From: Nitrospira sp.
GTDB taxonomy: Bacteria; Nitrospirota; Nitrospiria; Nitrospirales; Nitrospiraceae
Reading direction: 5' to 3'
Length of the DNA stretch: 64,000 nucleotides
Assembly: GCA_016715825.1 (NCBI GenBank)
Contig: JADJXO010000009.1
Location: 1 to 64,000 of the forward strand
In this document: positions 1 to 7,469 of the stretch, piece by piece
Numbering within the stretch: the first letter of the stretch is position 1
Layout: every line of letters begins with the position of its first letter
Made by a program: the position numbers and the translations under genes
The notes under the pieces: generated by a model
The model's input: the letters and a program-made list of their open reading frames with translations, nothing else
What the model was told of the DNA's origin: nothing
The model's database searches: none

Positions 1-38
1 GAAGGTAGGGCGATAGCGATTGAGACTTGTGCGAGGTG

Positions 39-368
39 TCAGACGACTTCGATGAGAGTTTCGCCGGCATCAAGGCGCTGGACGATCTCGTGGAAAACCG
101 GTTCCAGTCGGTTTCGGAGTTCCGCGTTCGTGGCATTGCCGATCCGCACCCATACGACCGGAGCGGGCCTTTCACCGAGCGTGGCGAGAGGAGCAAAGTC
201 TTCATCTTTCGTGACGATGGCGAATCCATTCTGACGGGCAAATTCGAAAATGCCACGATCGTCGAATGCTAAGCCCGGCTGATCATTGACGTGGATCGCT
301 TCGTGGTCACGCTCGCGAAACCAAGCAGCAAGACCTGGAGGAAGGTTCGCATCTACCAGAAATTTCAT
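39..368 (-). CDS. DUF5615 PIN-like toxin
   Basis: A 109-aa protein beginning MKFLVDANLPPGLA with the acidic motif VTKDEDF in the middle, typical of the DUF5615 family of PIN-like ribonuclease toxins. Acidic residues at D7, in KDED and further on would form the metal site. It overlaps the upstream DUF433 gene by 4 bp (ATGA), the usual antitoxin-toxin coupling for this pair. RNase activity is inferred from the family. The length is normal for a complete member. Confidence 0.85.
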   Translation of the reverse strand: MKFLVDANLPPGLAAWFRERDHEAIHVNDQPGLAFDDRGIFEFARQNGFAIVTKDEDFAPLATLGERPAPVVWVRIGNATNAELRNRLEPVFHEIVQRLDAGETLIEVV

Positions 369-601
369 CTAGTCTGGGCCGGCACAATTGTGTGGTTCAG
401 GTAGGCGGCAGCATAGGTCATCGCGGCTCGGATGTCGTCGCGCTCCAAATACGGGTAGTCATGTAGGATCTCTTCTTCAGAAGTTCCTGCCGCTAGCATG
501 TCCAGGATATCCTGGACGCGGATACGCATACCACGAATGCAAGGACGGCCTCCGCATTGACCCGGCTCGATGGTGATGCGCTGGAGCAGTTCTGTCTTCA
601 T
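365..601 (-). CDS. DUF433 antitoxin
   Basis: A 78-aa protein starting MKTELLQRITIEPGQCGG and containing the DUF433 signature GGRPCIRGMRIRV followed by ILDMLAAGTSEEEIL, a small winged-helix-like DNA-binding fold. An in-frame ORF extends further upstream to 712, but the family begins near the MKTE methionine, so that start is chosen. It is the first gene of a two-gene toxin-antitoxin operon with the DUF5615 gene. Autoregulation is expected from the family, but no operator was recognised. Confidence 0.85.
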   Translation of the reverse strand: MKTELLQRITIEPGQCGGRPCIRGMRIRVQDILDMLAAGTSEEEILHDYPYLERDDIRAAMTYAAAYLNHTIVPAQTR

Positions 602-831
602 AGAAGGTAGGGGCAAGCCTTTTACTGTGCGGGGCATCGCTGAATGCACTATAGCATTGGGTTTGACGTTGAGCAATGACGTGAGGGAATTCACCAAGAC
701 GCTGGGCATCATGAATCAGGCGAGCTTTCCAGAAACAGCTCCTCATTTGAGTGGCAGCTTGCTGCAACGTCGCCACTGTTCCGTCGCCATCCTGCGCCGT
801 TCCATGATTTGCTTGGTTAATTCCGGGGCCG
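602..831. other. intergenic, no gene recognised
   Basis: About 230 bp upstream of the antitoxin gene. Several overlapping short ORFs run through it on both strands, but none resembles a known protein. It should hold the leftward promoter of the toxin-antitoxin pair, though I see no convincing -35/-10 pair. It may be decayed sequence, because the next rightward reading frame is a truncated gene. Confidence 0.4.
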
Positions 832-1050
832 ATGCTCGGGACAAGATGTGAATCCATTGTCCTGGCCTTGGGATTTTTCGGTTGGCCTGGTTGGTTTCTG
901 TGGGCGTTCATGGCGGGGCTCTTTGGAGTCGGCCATCCCCCGGTGATGGATCCCCATGTCCCGCTGGGTCGCAATCGGACGATCGTCGGCTGGATTGCGT
1001 TCGCCGTGTTTGTCATCACCTTTGCCCCGGTGCCCTTTTCCTTCCACTGA
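832..1050 (+). pseudogene. C-terminal relic of a site-2-protease-like membrane protein
   Basis: The 72-aa frame contains GHPPVMDPHVPLGRNRTIVGW followed by a hydrophobic segment ending TFAPVPFSFH. This resembles the last transmembrane helix of bacterial site-2-protease (M50-like) membrane proteins, where a GHPPxxDPxxPL motif precedes the final helix. The HExxH catalytic half is absent upstream, so this is read as a 3' remnant of a lost gene. An independent short membrane protein cannot be excluded. Confidence 0.5.
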
Positions 1051-1100
1051 GTGGTTCCTAGATTCGTTCCTTATATCCTTGCATCATTCTTCAGATTCTC

Positions 1101-1135
1101 TTGTCCGATCTTGCGCACGACCCTAGAGTGTAGAG
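1101..1135 (+). promoter_or_regulatory. sigma70-like promoter abutting the TPR start codon
   Basis: TTGTCC at 1101-1106, a 17-bp spacer and TAGAGT at 1124-1129. Only 6 nt separate the -10 hexamer from the ATG at 1136, so transcription would start at or next to the A of the start codon and give a leaderless mRNA. No Shine-Dalgarno sequence is present. The same arrangement occurs at 6610-6644 and 7357-7391. Confidence 0.6.
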
Positions 1136-1840
1136 ATGAGTGTGTCAGATGCTTTCCTTCTCTCTCTAAACAAGTTGGACTGGCGGCTCCTCGGCATCAC
1201 GGCCATCGTGCTGTGTGAGGCGTTTGTTGGAGGGATGTCTGTCTGTTACGCCGCTGAAGCGAAGAATCTTCAGAATGCGTCGCCCACTGCAGAAGCGTTG
1301 TACCAAGAAGGGCTTGCGCGCCGTCAAAACCAGGATTACAAGTTCGCAGCCGAGAAGTTCTCAGAGGCGATAGCGCGCGGCAAAAAGACAGCAGATACCT
1401 ACACGTATTTAGGAGAAATGTTGATTCAACTCGAGCGACATGGCGAGGCTTGTGCAACCTTGTCGGAGGCTATCCGCTTGGACCCAGAGAATGTGCGAGC
1501 GTATGGTTTTCGTGCAATTGCTCTCGAGCAACTAGGGAAACGCGAGGAGGCCATACAGGATTATTCCGCGGCGCTAGTGAAAGCGCCCGACGAACTAATA
1601 GTCTCGTTGCTTGAAGCGAGAGGTAATACGTACTGGGCAATGGATATGCTTGATAAAGCCGCAGAAGATTTTGAGGCCATCATCGTGCACGACCCAAAAG
1701 ATCCACGCGGGTATCTCCTACGCGGAAAACTGTTAGGTGCGAAAGGGAAGTTCCGCGAGGCCATCGATGATCTATCTTTGACCTTACCCCGATTTCACAG
1801 ACACCTGTATAAGGAGGAGTTTGATGAAGTGGAGGGCAGC

Positions 1841-2095
1841 ATGAGCACCAAGACGAGACGGCAGTATACGGAAGAGTTTAAGACAGAAGCAGTGCAGGTT
1901 GGTCCGAGACTCGGCACGACCGGTTGCGCAGACAGAGACCTGGGCATTGCCGACCATCTGCTCTACCGCTGGCGGGTGGAGCAGCAGCAGGCGGAGGAGC
2001 GTGGAAAGACGCGGCAGGACCTCCGAGCTGAAGAGGCCGAACTGGTCCGACTGCGGCGCGAGAATGCTGTCCTAAAGCAGGAGCGAGATTTTTAA
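1841..2095 (+). CDS. IS3-family transposase OrfA
   Basis: An 84-aa frame beginning MSTKTRRQYTEEFKTEAV, the classical helix-turn-helix start of IS3 OrfA, and ending in a leucine-zipper-like stretch (LVRLRRENAVLKQERDF). The DNA-binding half has unusual residues (VQVGPRLGTTGCADRDLGIAD), suggesting decay. It lies in the same frame as the interrupted TPR gene, so the two are fused as one ORF. Functional OrfA would pair with OrfB through a -1 frameshift, but the OrfB frame downstream is broken. Confidence 0.7.
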   Translation: MSTKTRRQYTEEFKTEAVQVGPRLGTTGCADRDLGIADHLLYRWRVEQQQAEERGKTRQDLRAEEAELVRLRRENAVLKQERDF

Positions 2096-2098
2096 ACG

Positions 2099-2968
2099 TG
2101 CGGCGGCGTTCTTCGCGAAGGAGTCCCGGATGAGATATCGGGTGATCCAGGAACACGACCGTCGCTATCCCATCCGCCTCATGTGCCGAGCCAGCCGTAT
2201 CTTTCAGGATATTATGCCTGGCGGGCAGTCCGAGAGCACCTGGCAGTAGCCAATCGAGGCCTGTTGACCGAATTCGGGCCTTTCACCACGACAGCGCCAG
2301 ACCCACGGGAGTCCACGAATCTGGCGAGCACCCGTGCAGGGCCACCGGGTTGAGAGCATCGCATCGCTCGGCTGATGTGCCACGCTGGCATCCGAGCCAA
2401 GACGGTGACGAAGTGGCGCTACCACGCAGTCCCAGCATGCGTTCCCGTGGCCGCGAAACACCCTGGCTCGGGTCTTCACGTTGAGGCGCCCAATCGAGTG
2501 TGGGCGGGAGATCCTGACCTACATCTGGACGGGGAGAAGGCTGGCTCTATCTGGCCGTCCTGCTCGGATCTGTATTCACGTCGGGTCGTGGCTGGGAGCC
2601 AGGGCCAGCATTAACCGGTGAGCTGGCTGAGCAAGCCCTGACGATGGCCGTAATGACCGCACTCCCAGGGCGGGGCTCGAGCACCATTCGGACCGCGGTA
2701 CAGCAGCCGCGACGAACTACCAGCGCCGACTGGCTGAGTACGGCCTATTCCCAGTATGAGCCGCAGGCATTGTTGGGACAAGCGTGCGTCGAGAGTTTCT
2801 TCGGGACGCTCAAGCGAGCTGGTCTATCATCGGCACTATATAACCCGAGACGAAGCCATGCAGGAGATCTTTGAGTACATTGAGGTCTTCTATAATCGGC
2901 AACGACGGCACTCAACCCTCGGGTATAAGTCTCCAGCTGAGTATGAAGCGAGGGCCGCAGTCGCGTAA
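2099..2968 (+). pseudogene. IS3-family transposase OrfB, frameshifted
   Basis: Pieces of a DDE integrase-type transposase appear in successive frames: FFAKESRMRYRVIQEHDRRY near 2110, EAPNRVWAGD near 2485, LYSRRVVAG near 2570, ACVESFFGTLKR near 2790 and the C-terminal EVFYNRQRRHSTLGYKSP near 2890. Stops and indels separate them, so no continuous protein of the usual 280 residues remains. The order and spacing match a full-length OrfB, so decay was by small mutations rather than deletion. Confidence 0.85.
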
Positions 2969-3664
2969 CCACGTGTCCACGAAATCAGGGGAAGATCATC
3001 TTCGGCGCTTGAGAGAGACGCGACTCGTAAGCTGCCTCTCTTTTACCGAGGTTACGGCTACGGATGCCTGAAAGAATATGACAAGGCTTTGCGCGACTAC
3101 ACGGTCCTCATTCAGGCAGCCCCTGACAAAGCAATAGTCTATGTCTATCGGGGCTGGATCCAGAACCGTCTTGAGAACTATCGCCTTGCGGAGACTGATC
3201 TAATGTATGCGCTTCAGCATGGATACCGTGAACCATTTGTGTACCTTTCCCTTGCCCACAGCCTCGCCGCTCAAGACCAGATCGATCAGGCGCTCAAGAT
3301 AAACAACGAAATGTTTTCTCTCAGCCAAGGGGAGGCTCGTGCATTTATGGAGGCCTACTTCCAGCGTGGGGACTTCCTCCTGAGGAAGAAACATTATGAC
3401 CGCGCACGCTCCTTTTATGAAAAGGGCATTGTGGTTGCCACGAAACTAGGACTGCGAACCGAGCTCTCCAGAACACTTGCGGACTTGAGAAAAGCACTCG
3501 AAGGCGACGCTGAAATGCGTCAGGGAGGAAAAGATATCCTGCGTTTGCTCGAAGGCTCCGTCGCACACGTTCAGTCGAATCCCTTATACGACGAGCCTTC
3601 TGCTTGTGAACTGGAATCTCCAGCATCGATGGCCAATGAAAGAGGTATTCCGAACAATTTTTGA

Positions 3665-3862
3665 GGCTGAAGCAACGGGGCCGGGACTCTTTCACTGAGG
3701 CAAGAACAGCGAGGCACAGAGAATAAATAGGGACAGGCCTGAGTTCTGATGGTTGACGTGGCTGAAAGGAGCGATGAGTGTCTTGCACAGACTGTCGAGG
3801 TTATGGGATTAAATATCTTTACAGGCCTCACGCTTTGCTTACACCTGCCCTTAGCAGACGCT
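3665..3862. other. intergenic, nothing recognised
   Basis: About 200 bp between the stop of the split TPR gene and the end of the leftward PIN relic. Short frames exist on both strands, but none has a convincing start or recognisable protein, and no terminator hairpin was seen. Confidence 0.4.
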
Positions 3863-4210
3863 CTATGGTCTGGCTTTCAGGAGTTGGAGGATTGCCGTGA
3901 CTGAGACGATCTCTACAGATTGGATGTGGCGAAGGCTGAGGAGATCGTTGTCTCCGCTGACTAGCCATCGTACTCCAGCCGTTGCTGCACAGGTGATGAA
4001 TTTAGCATCGTCCGGGTCTCGTAACTCAGGAAAAGTTCCTCGATTGACTTTGACTGATTCTATGAAGGGGAGAAGTTCCTCTAGCCTGGCAAGGCGGAGA
4101 CAAAGAAGGGTTGATTGCTCTGGGCTTTCATGGCAGGACTTTAGGGCCTTGGCCACTAAGGGTTGTTCCGTTTGTTTCTCCGTTAGCGTGCTACGTCTAG
4201 AGCGGAGCAA
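3863..4210 (-). pseudogene. PIN-domain toxin, N-terminally truncated
   Basis: The C-terminal half has the PIN signature LRDPDDAKFITCAATAG then RWLVSGDNDLL, matching the DPDDxKFL and VSGDxDLL motifs of the PIN-family toxin component. The expected N-terminal LDTNVLVSA segment with the first catalytic Asp is missing. Upstream on the minus strand the frame meets a stop shortly after QFNLHGGY. It is therefore called a relic of a PIN toxin. No antitoxin gene was recognised beside it. Confidence 0.6.
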
Positions 4211-4270
4211 TGCCTGCGGCTAGTACCCACCATGAAGGTTGAACTGACAAGCGAGATTGCATATGGAGAT

Positions 4271-4296
4271 GCTGAGGGTTTTGTGAAACCCTCAGC
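4271..4296. terminator. 11-bp perfect stem-loop
   Basis: Inverted repeat GCTGAGGGTTT / AAACCCTCAGC with a 4-nt loop, about 60 bp past the stop codon of the leftward gene at 4355. The position suits a transcript end for the 6158-4355 pair. No T-run follows on either strand, so it is not a textbook intrinsic terminator and could instead protect an mRNA 3' end. Confidence 0.45.
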
Positions 4297-4354
4297 TCGC
4301 AATTCTCCACAATTCTATCCTGAAATCCTCGAAGGACAAACTAAGACAGGTCGT

Positions 4355-5101
4355 TCAGTTGCGATCTTCCGGTAACACGTACACGGGGCCGACGTTCCGG
4401 CACTTGAGCCCGATGCCGGTCAAGGAGCGCGGCTCCTTCCCGGCTTCGAAATGCAGCACCACCGCCGTGGCGATTTGATTGTCTTGGGGGCACAGCGCCC
4501 AACGTTTCCAATTGTTATTGCAATTAGGGCGGTTGTCCCGTGGCTCGGTAGGCGCCTGTCGTTCCAGTCCAAAGGTGCTTTGCCCCTCTGTTTTGCGCTC
4601 CAGCTTCCCTAGCTTGGCGTCATCGGTGATGGTTCCGCCACGAATTTGCAGACCTTTTACTCTGGTATTGTCGTTGTTCATGCACACACTTACACCGGTT
4701 ATGAACGAGCGTTTACCGTAAGAGGCGTCGGTATAGGTTGCCACCATCTCCTTGCTCCGCTCCTTGCCGCCGCACAGTTCCTTCTTAAGGTCCTGCTTTT
4801 GGCCAGAGTCGTTCACGTTTTCTGTCTGCACTGTGATGTAGCACGGGTGGTCTCGGCGTTCCTCTGAAGTCAGACCGTAGATTGCATAGTCCTCGTTCGT
4901 GGAGGTGTCGGGCATGCCGACTTCGAAGTCGGCTCCCTTAAATCCCGAGATGTGCTCGGACGGCACTGCGGCTCCATTCAACATGACATCTTTCGGATAG
5001 CGCTCTGCTTGGGTCGGTTCACCCATAAGAAAGAAGCCCGCGACCACTGAGAATACGGCCAGCCTTCGGATCAGACCGCTGTTGTGTGACGAGTAACTCA
5101 T
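4355..5101 (-). CDS. secreted hypothetical protein
   Basis: A 248-aa protein starting at MSYSSHNSG, preceded by AGGAGAACGAAT, a good ribosome site; an in-frame upstream start at 5122 lacks one. Residues about 10-35 form a signal peptide ending PTQA. The mature part has paired cysteines and the motifs FITGVSVCMNN and RSLTGIGLKCR, which look like repeated beta-strands of a small lectin-like or jacalin-like sheet; this is an impression, not a family assignment. It lies 52 bp downstream of the two-domain secreted protein on the same strand, suggesting co-expression and a shared extracytoplasmic role. Function unknown. Confidence 0.7.
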   Translation of the reverse strand: MSYSSHNSGLIRRLAVFSVVAGFFLMGEPTQAERYPKDVMLNGAAVPSEHISGFKGADFEVGMPDTSTNEDYAIYGLTSEERRDHPCYITVQTENVNDSGQKQDLKKELCGGKERSKEMVATYTDASYGKRSFITGVSVCMNNDNTRVKGLQIRGGTITDDAKLGKLERKTEGQSTFGLERQAPTEPRDNRPNCNNNWKRWALCPQDNQIATAVVLHFEAGKEPRSLTGIGLKCRNVGPVYVLPEDRN

Positions 5102-5153
5102 ATTCGTTCTCCTTTCTTTCATGGCGCGAGCAAGGTTCCAGGGTTCCTCCTCG

Positions 5154-6158
5154 TTATTTCACTTCAACCCCAAGAGGAAATTGATTTGCCAGGCAACCCC
5201 CGCCACCTCCGCAAAGCGCCACGGTCGCTGCGTGATAGACGTACCATGATGTTTCCGTCCCGATGGTCCTCCATTGGCCGTCGGCTGCAAGGGTTTGGAT
5301 GCTGACCTTGATCGATTCTAGTTTGCCGTCGCTAAAAGGCATCAGGTCCACCGTCCACGAGTGGTGCTGATTATCGGGCGCACAAACCTTGCCGCCAAAT
5401 TCTTCAGCCAATCGCGTACCATCTTCCTGAAAATAATCGAGTTTCATTCTGGCGCAGGCACCTGCAGCATTGTTGATATGCAAGACCCCTGTCAGGTGGG
5501 GTGTCACTTGGCCGTTGCTCCATGACCAGGCCACATCCCCAGCATTGGTCGGGGCGCCTAGCGCGAATGCTTCCCCACCAAAATCAAAACCGTCCTCGGT
5601 GATCTTCACTTTGTCATGGACTGTACTGAGATTGACCGTTTCCGACCCCACGATCGTCCAGTCTTTCTTCGCCGTGAGTTTCTCGATGGAGACCTTCACT
5701 TTGCCGATCTTGTTGCTTTCATAAGGCGCGAGGTTCACGTCCCACTCATGGCGCTTGTCATTGTCGGCACACACTTGGCCGCCATACTTCGTCGTGAGGA
5801 AAATATGTGTGATGCTGTAGTAGTCGAGGCGCATGCGCGCACAGAGGTCGCGCACGTCCTTTAAGTGGAGGTGGCCGTGCAGGGCAGGCTTCAGTTTGCC
5901 GTCGTTTAAATCCCAGGCCAGGTAGCCGGATTTCGTCGGAGCCCCGGCCACAAAACCCTCCCCGCCAAAATCAAAGCCGGATTCGGTGATCTTGATGGAG
6001 GACCAGCCCACCGAGCCGGCCTCGGCCTGTGGAGTCCATACCATTGTGACACCCAGCAGGACTCCTGCCAGCAGGAGGATTCTCGATCGCCATGAGCGAG
6101 CAAACTGTCCTTCAAGGGGGATGCCGTTCATACTTGGGATTATTTGGTACTCTTTCAT
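5154..6158 (-). CDS. secreted protein with two tandem homologous domains
   Basis: 334 aa with a long signal region (hydrophobic core ILLLAGVLLGVTMVW, cleavage near AEA). Two repeats of about 125 residues follow (about 53-180 and 181-310). Each has KITExGFDFGGExF, GAPT, CARMxLDY, GGxVC, HxWxVxL and KVSIxxL at matching positions, with two conserved cysteines per repeat. The pattern suggests an internally duplicated beta-sandwich domain. The ribosome site AAGGAGGACACA precedes the ATG. It is the first gene of a probable two-gene leftward unit. No known family recognised. Confidence 0.7.
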   Translation of the reverse strand: MKEYQIIPSMNGIPLEGQFARSWRSRILLLAGVLLGVTMVWTPQAEAGSVGWSSIKITESGFDFGGEGFVAGAPTKSGYLAWDLNDGKLKPALHGHLHLKDVRDLCARMRLDYYSITHIFLTTKYGGQVCADNDKRHEWDVNLAPYESNKIGKVKVSIEKLTAKKDWTIVGSETVNLSTVHDKVKITEDGFDFGGEAFALGAPTNAGDVAWSWSNGQVTPHLTGVLHINNAAGACARMKLDYFQEDGTRLAEEFGGKVCAPDNQHHSWTVDLMPFSDGKLESIKVSIQTLAADGQWRTIGTETSWYVYHAATVALCGGGGGCLANQFPLGVEVK

Positions 6159-6471
6159 TGTGTCCTCCTTCTATCCCGCGAGAGAATGTCGGTTGTCTGA
6201 GCGATATTGAGAAAGTGGATTCATGCGGGATATGGCTCAGGTGAGCAGGATCCATGCCAGCGTAAGCGGACTATTTCCGCTGACCGTTCTGTCAACGACT
6301 TATGGAGGTTTGTAGATGGGTCTAGGGGGTCAGACTAGAGGCATCGTATCCATTCGGATACGATGTAAGTATATAATTCGATACATGGCAAGAAAGCAAA
6401 ATAGGACTAGGCTGGTCATCTAACTGACGGGCGCGTAGAGTGCGTATCGGAGTTATCGAGTCGAATATCTT
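6159..6471. other. upstream region with palindrome
   Basis: About 310 bp upstream of the leftward secreted-protein gene. It is AT-rich near 6360-6420 and contains the perfect 24-bp palindrome listed separately. No ORF with a plausible start was seen. It should hold the promoter of the gene starting at 6158. Confidence 0.45.
6342..6365. promoter_or_regulatory. perfect 10-bp inverted repeat (possible operator)
   Basis: CATCGTATCC, a 4-bp spacer ATTC, then GGATACGATG. Its symmetry and its position about 185 bp upstream of the leftward gene start at 6158 suggest a regulator-binding site. A transcript hairpin is equally possible. No T-run follows on either strand. Confidence 0.4.
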
Positions 6472-6721
6472 TAACTCATAGAAATCCTCCTAATCAGTAG
6501 TCGTGAGAATTAGCCCTGTTCTCCATGCGAAGCAAGCAAATCGAAAGGGTGTATCCATCTTCCTCGATCGCTGGATCCATTCTATCGACGCCCCATTCTT
6601 GAGAATTTCTTGTCCGACTCGCTCCACGCTTCTAGAGTGGAGACATGTTATCGACCCATACCTCCACGACGCATTGCCCGAAATGCCAGGCTGAACGGCT
6701 TGAAGAGGCGACGGAGTGTGG
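6472..6721. repeat. direct repeat copy 1 (truncated duplicate)
   Basis: Closely similar over its whole length to 7220-7469. It starts with TAACTCATA, the reverse complement of the hicB start codon region, runs through the divergent intergenic segment (shared blocks such as CCTGTTCTCCATGCGAAGCA), the promoter, and the first codons of the zinc-ribbon protein. Similarity ends where the second copy continues into the full gene. The intact HicAB genes lie between the two copies. Confidence 0.85.
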
Positions 6722-6752
6722 GAAGGGAAATAGGGTCAGGCTGCTTTCCTAG
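6645..6752 (+). pseudogene. truncated duplicate of the zinc-ribbon membrane protein
   Basis: Reads M-L-S-T-H-T then THCPKCQAERLEEATECG, matching residues 8-27 of the intact protein at 7392, then diverges and stops after 35 codons. The duplicated promoter (TTGTCC at 6610, TAGAGT at 6633) still lies 6 nt upstream of the ATG, so the fragment may be transcribed. The second CxxC half of the zinc ribbon and all transmembrane segments are missing. Confidence 0.75.
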
Positions 6753-6758
6753 GAATTG

Positions 6759-6998
6759 TTAGGTATAGAAGTGCGGGCGCAACTCTGACTCTGAAATGAA
6801 TCGACTCGCTTGGCGAAGTATGGCGCGTAAGGTGCCAGGATCGAGCTCGGCATGGAGGGGACCTGTTAAGACTTGGCGTGCTCCCCCGACTTCACGAGCC
6901 AGCTTCGCGTGACTTCCCCGCTGAGAGACCTGTCGGAAACCGAACCCTTGGAGGATGGTGAGGAGATCGCGACCAGCGAGCCTACGAAGCTTGGGCAT
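6759..6998 (-). CDS. hicA: HicA family toxin
   Basis: 79 aa. The N-terminus MPKLRRLAGRDLLTILQGFGF and the GSHAKL motif carry the catalytic His of the HicA double-stranded-RNA-binding-like mRNA interferase fold. It starts inside the 3' end of the upstream hicB gene (17-bp overlap), so the two are translationally coupled. The order, antitoxin first and toxin second, is the reverse of the E. coli hicAB order but common elsewhere. Complete in length. Confidence 0.9.
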   Translation of the reverse strand: MPKLRRLAGRDLLTILQGFGFRQVSQRGSHAKLAREVGGARQVLTGPLHAELDPGTLRAILRQASRFISESELRPHFYT

Positions 6999-7227
6999 GG
7001 ACGGGGTCCAATTCCATGGTCAGCACCAGAGTGGGTTTGTCGCGTAAGCCAAAGGCCTCCAGCGACTCGCCTTCCAGATGCAGCGCGGTTGCTTCTTGCA
7101 GATGCTTGACGGTTTCATCGAGAGTCCGCCCTTGCGTGACGACAGCGATTTCCAGGCACTCAGCCACGTAACCGGCTTCGTCGCCAGGGCGAATCACGGC
7201 TTTGATGGTCTGCTGCAAGTAACTCAT
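6982..7227 (-). CDS. hicB: HicB family antitoxin
   Basis: 81 aa with the HicB-type partial RNase H fold: KAVIRPGDEAGYVAECLEIAVVTQG and TLDETVKHLQEATALHLE. No helix-turn-helix or ribbon-helix-helix extension is obvious, so this is the short HicB form. It precedes hicA in a two-gene operon transcribed leftward from the divergent region shared with the zinc-ribbon gene. A copy of its start codon region also exists at the left end of repeat copy 1. Confidence 0.88.
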   Translation of the reverse strand: MSYLQQTIKAVIRPGDEAGYVAECLEIAVVTQGRTLDETVKHLQEATALHLEGESLEAFGLRDKPTLVLTMELDPVHAQAS

Positions 7228-7469
7228 ACAAAATCCTCCTCATCGGCAGCCCTGAGAATAGCCCTGTTCTCCATGCGAAGCAAGCGAATCCCAGGGTGTA
7301 TCCAGGTTCCTCGATCGCTCGATCCATTCTATCCACGCACTATTCTTGGGATTTCCTTGTCCGATTCATCCCTCGATCCTAGAGTGGGGACATGATCGCC
7401 AGTGAGACACCTACAACGCATTGCCCGAAATGCCAGGCTGAACGAGTTGAGGAGGCAACGGAATGTGTG
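7220..7469. repeat. direct repeat copy 2 (parent copy)
   Basis: Matches 6472-6721. It contains the hicB start codon on its left, the divergent intergenic region, and the first 26 codons of the zinc-ribbon membrane protein on its right. Both genes are intact on this side, so this is likely the source copy, or the copy retained after a duplication of the whole module followed by deletion. Confidence 0.85.
7357..7391 (+). promoter_or_regulatory. leaderless-type promoter of zinc-ribbon gene
   Basis: TTGTCC at 7357-7362, a 17-bp spacer and TAGAGT at 7380-7385, then 6 nt to the ATG at 7392. No ribosome site is present between the -10 and the start codon. It shares sequence with the promoters at 1101 and 6610. 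Confidence 0.6.

Larger units (their letters stand above)
1779..2998 (+). mobile_element. IS3-family insertion sequence, decayed
   Basis: A 1220-bp element. The left end reads TGACCTTACCCC, and the reverse complement of the right end reads TGATCTTCCCCT. The terminal inverted repeats run about 29 bp with a shared GATTTC core and shared GACAC. It is flanked by a 4-bp direct repeat TCTT (1775-1778 and 2999-3002). Inside are an orfA frame and a frameshifted orfB, so it is probably not autonomous now. The intact duplication means the ends have not rearranged since insertion. Confidence 0.9.
1136..3664 (+). pseudogene. TPR-repeat protein gene split by an IS3-family element
   Basis: The 5' part (1136-1778) encodes an N-terminal hydrophobic/signal region followed by tetratricopeptide repeats (for example LIQLERHGEACATLSEAIRL). 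The 3' part (3003-3664) continues with more TPR units (YRGYGYGCLKEYDKALRDY onward). Deleting 1779-3002, the IS plus one copy of the TCTT duplication, joins the halves in frame into one ORF of 434 codons. The protein was therefore an exported or membrane-tethered TPR scaffold before insertion. The 3' half has an internal TTG at 3089 that could start a truncated product, without a clear ribosome site. The inserted element contributes an in-frame extension ending at 2095. Confidence 0.85.

Noticed and set aside
477..1019. 180-aa leftward ORF across the S2P relic
   Set aside because: Antisense to a recognisable frame, no ribosome site and no known motif.
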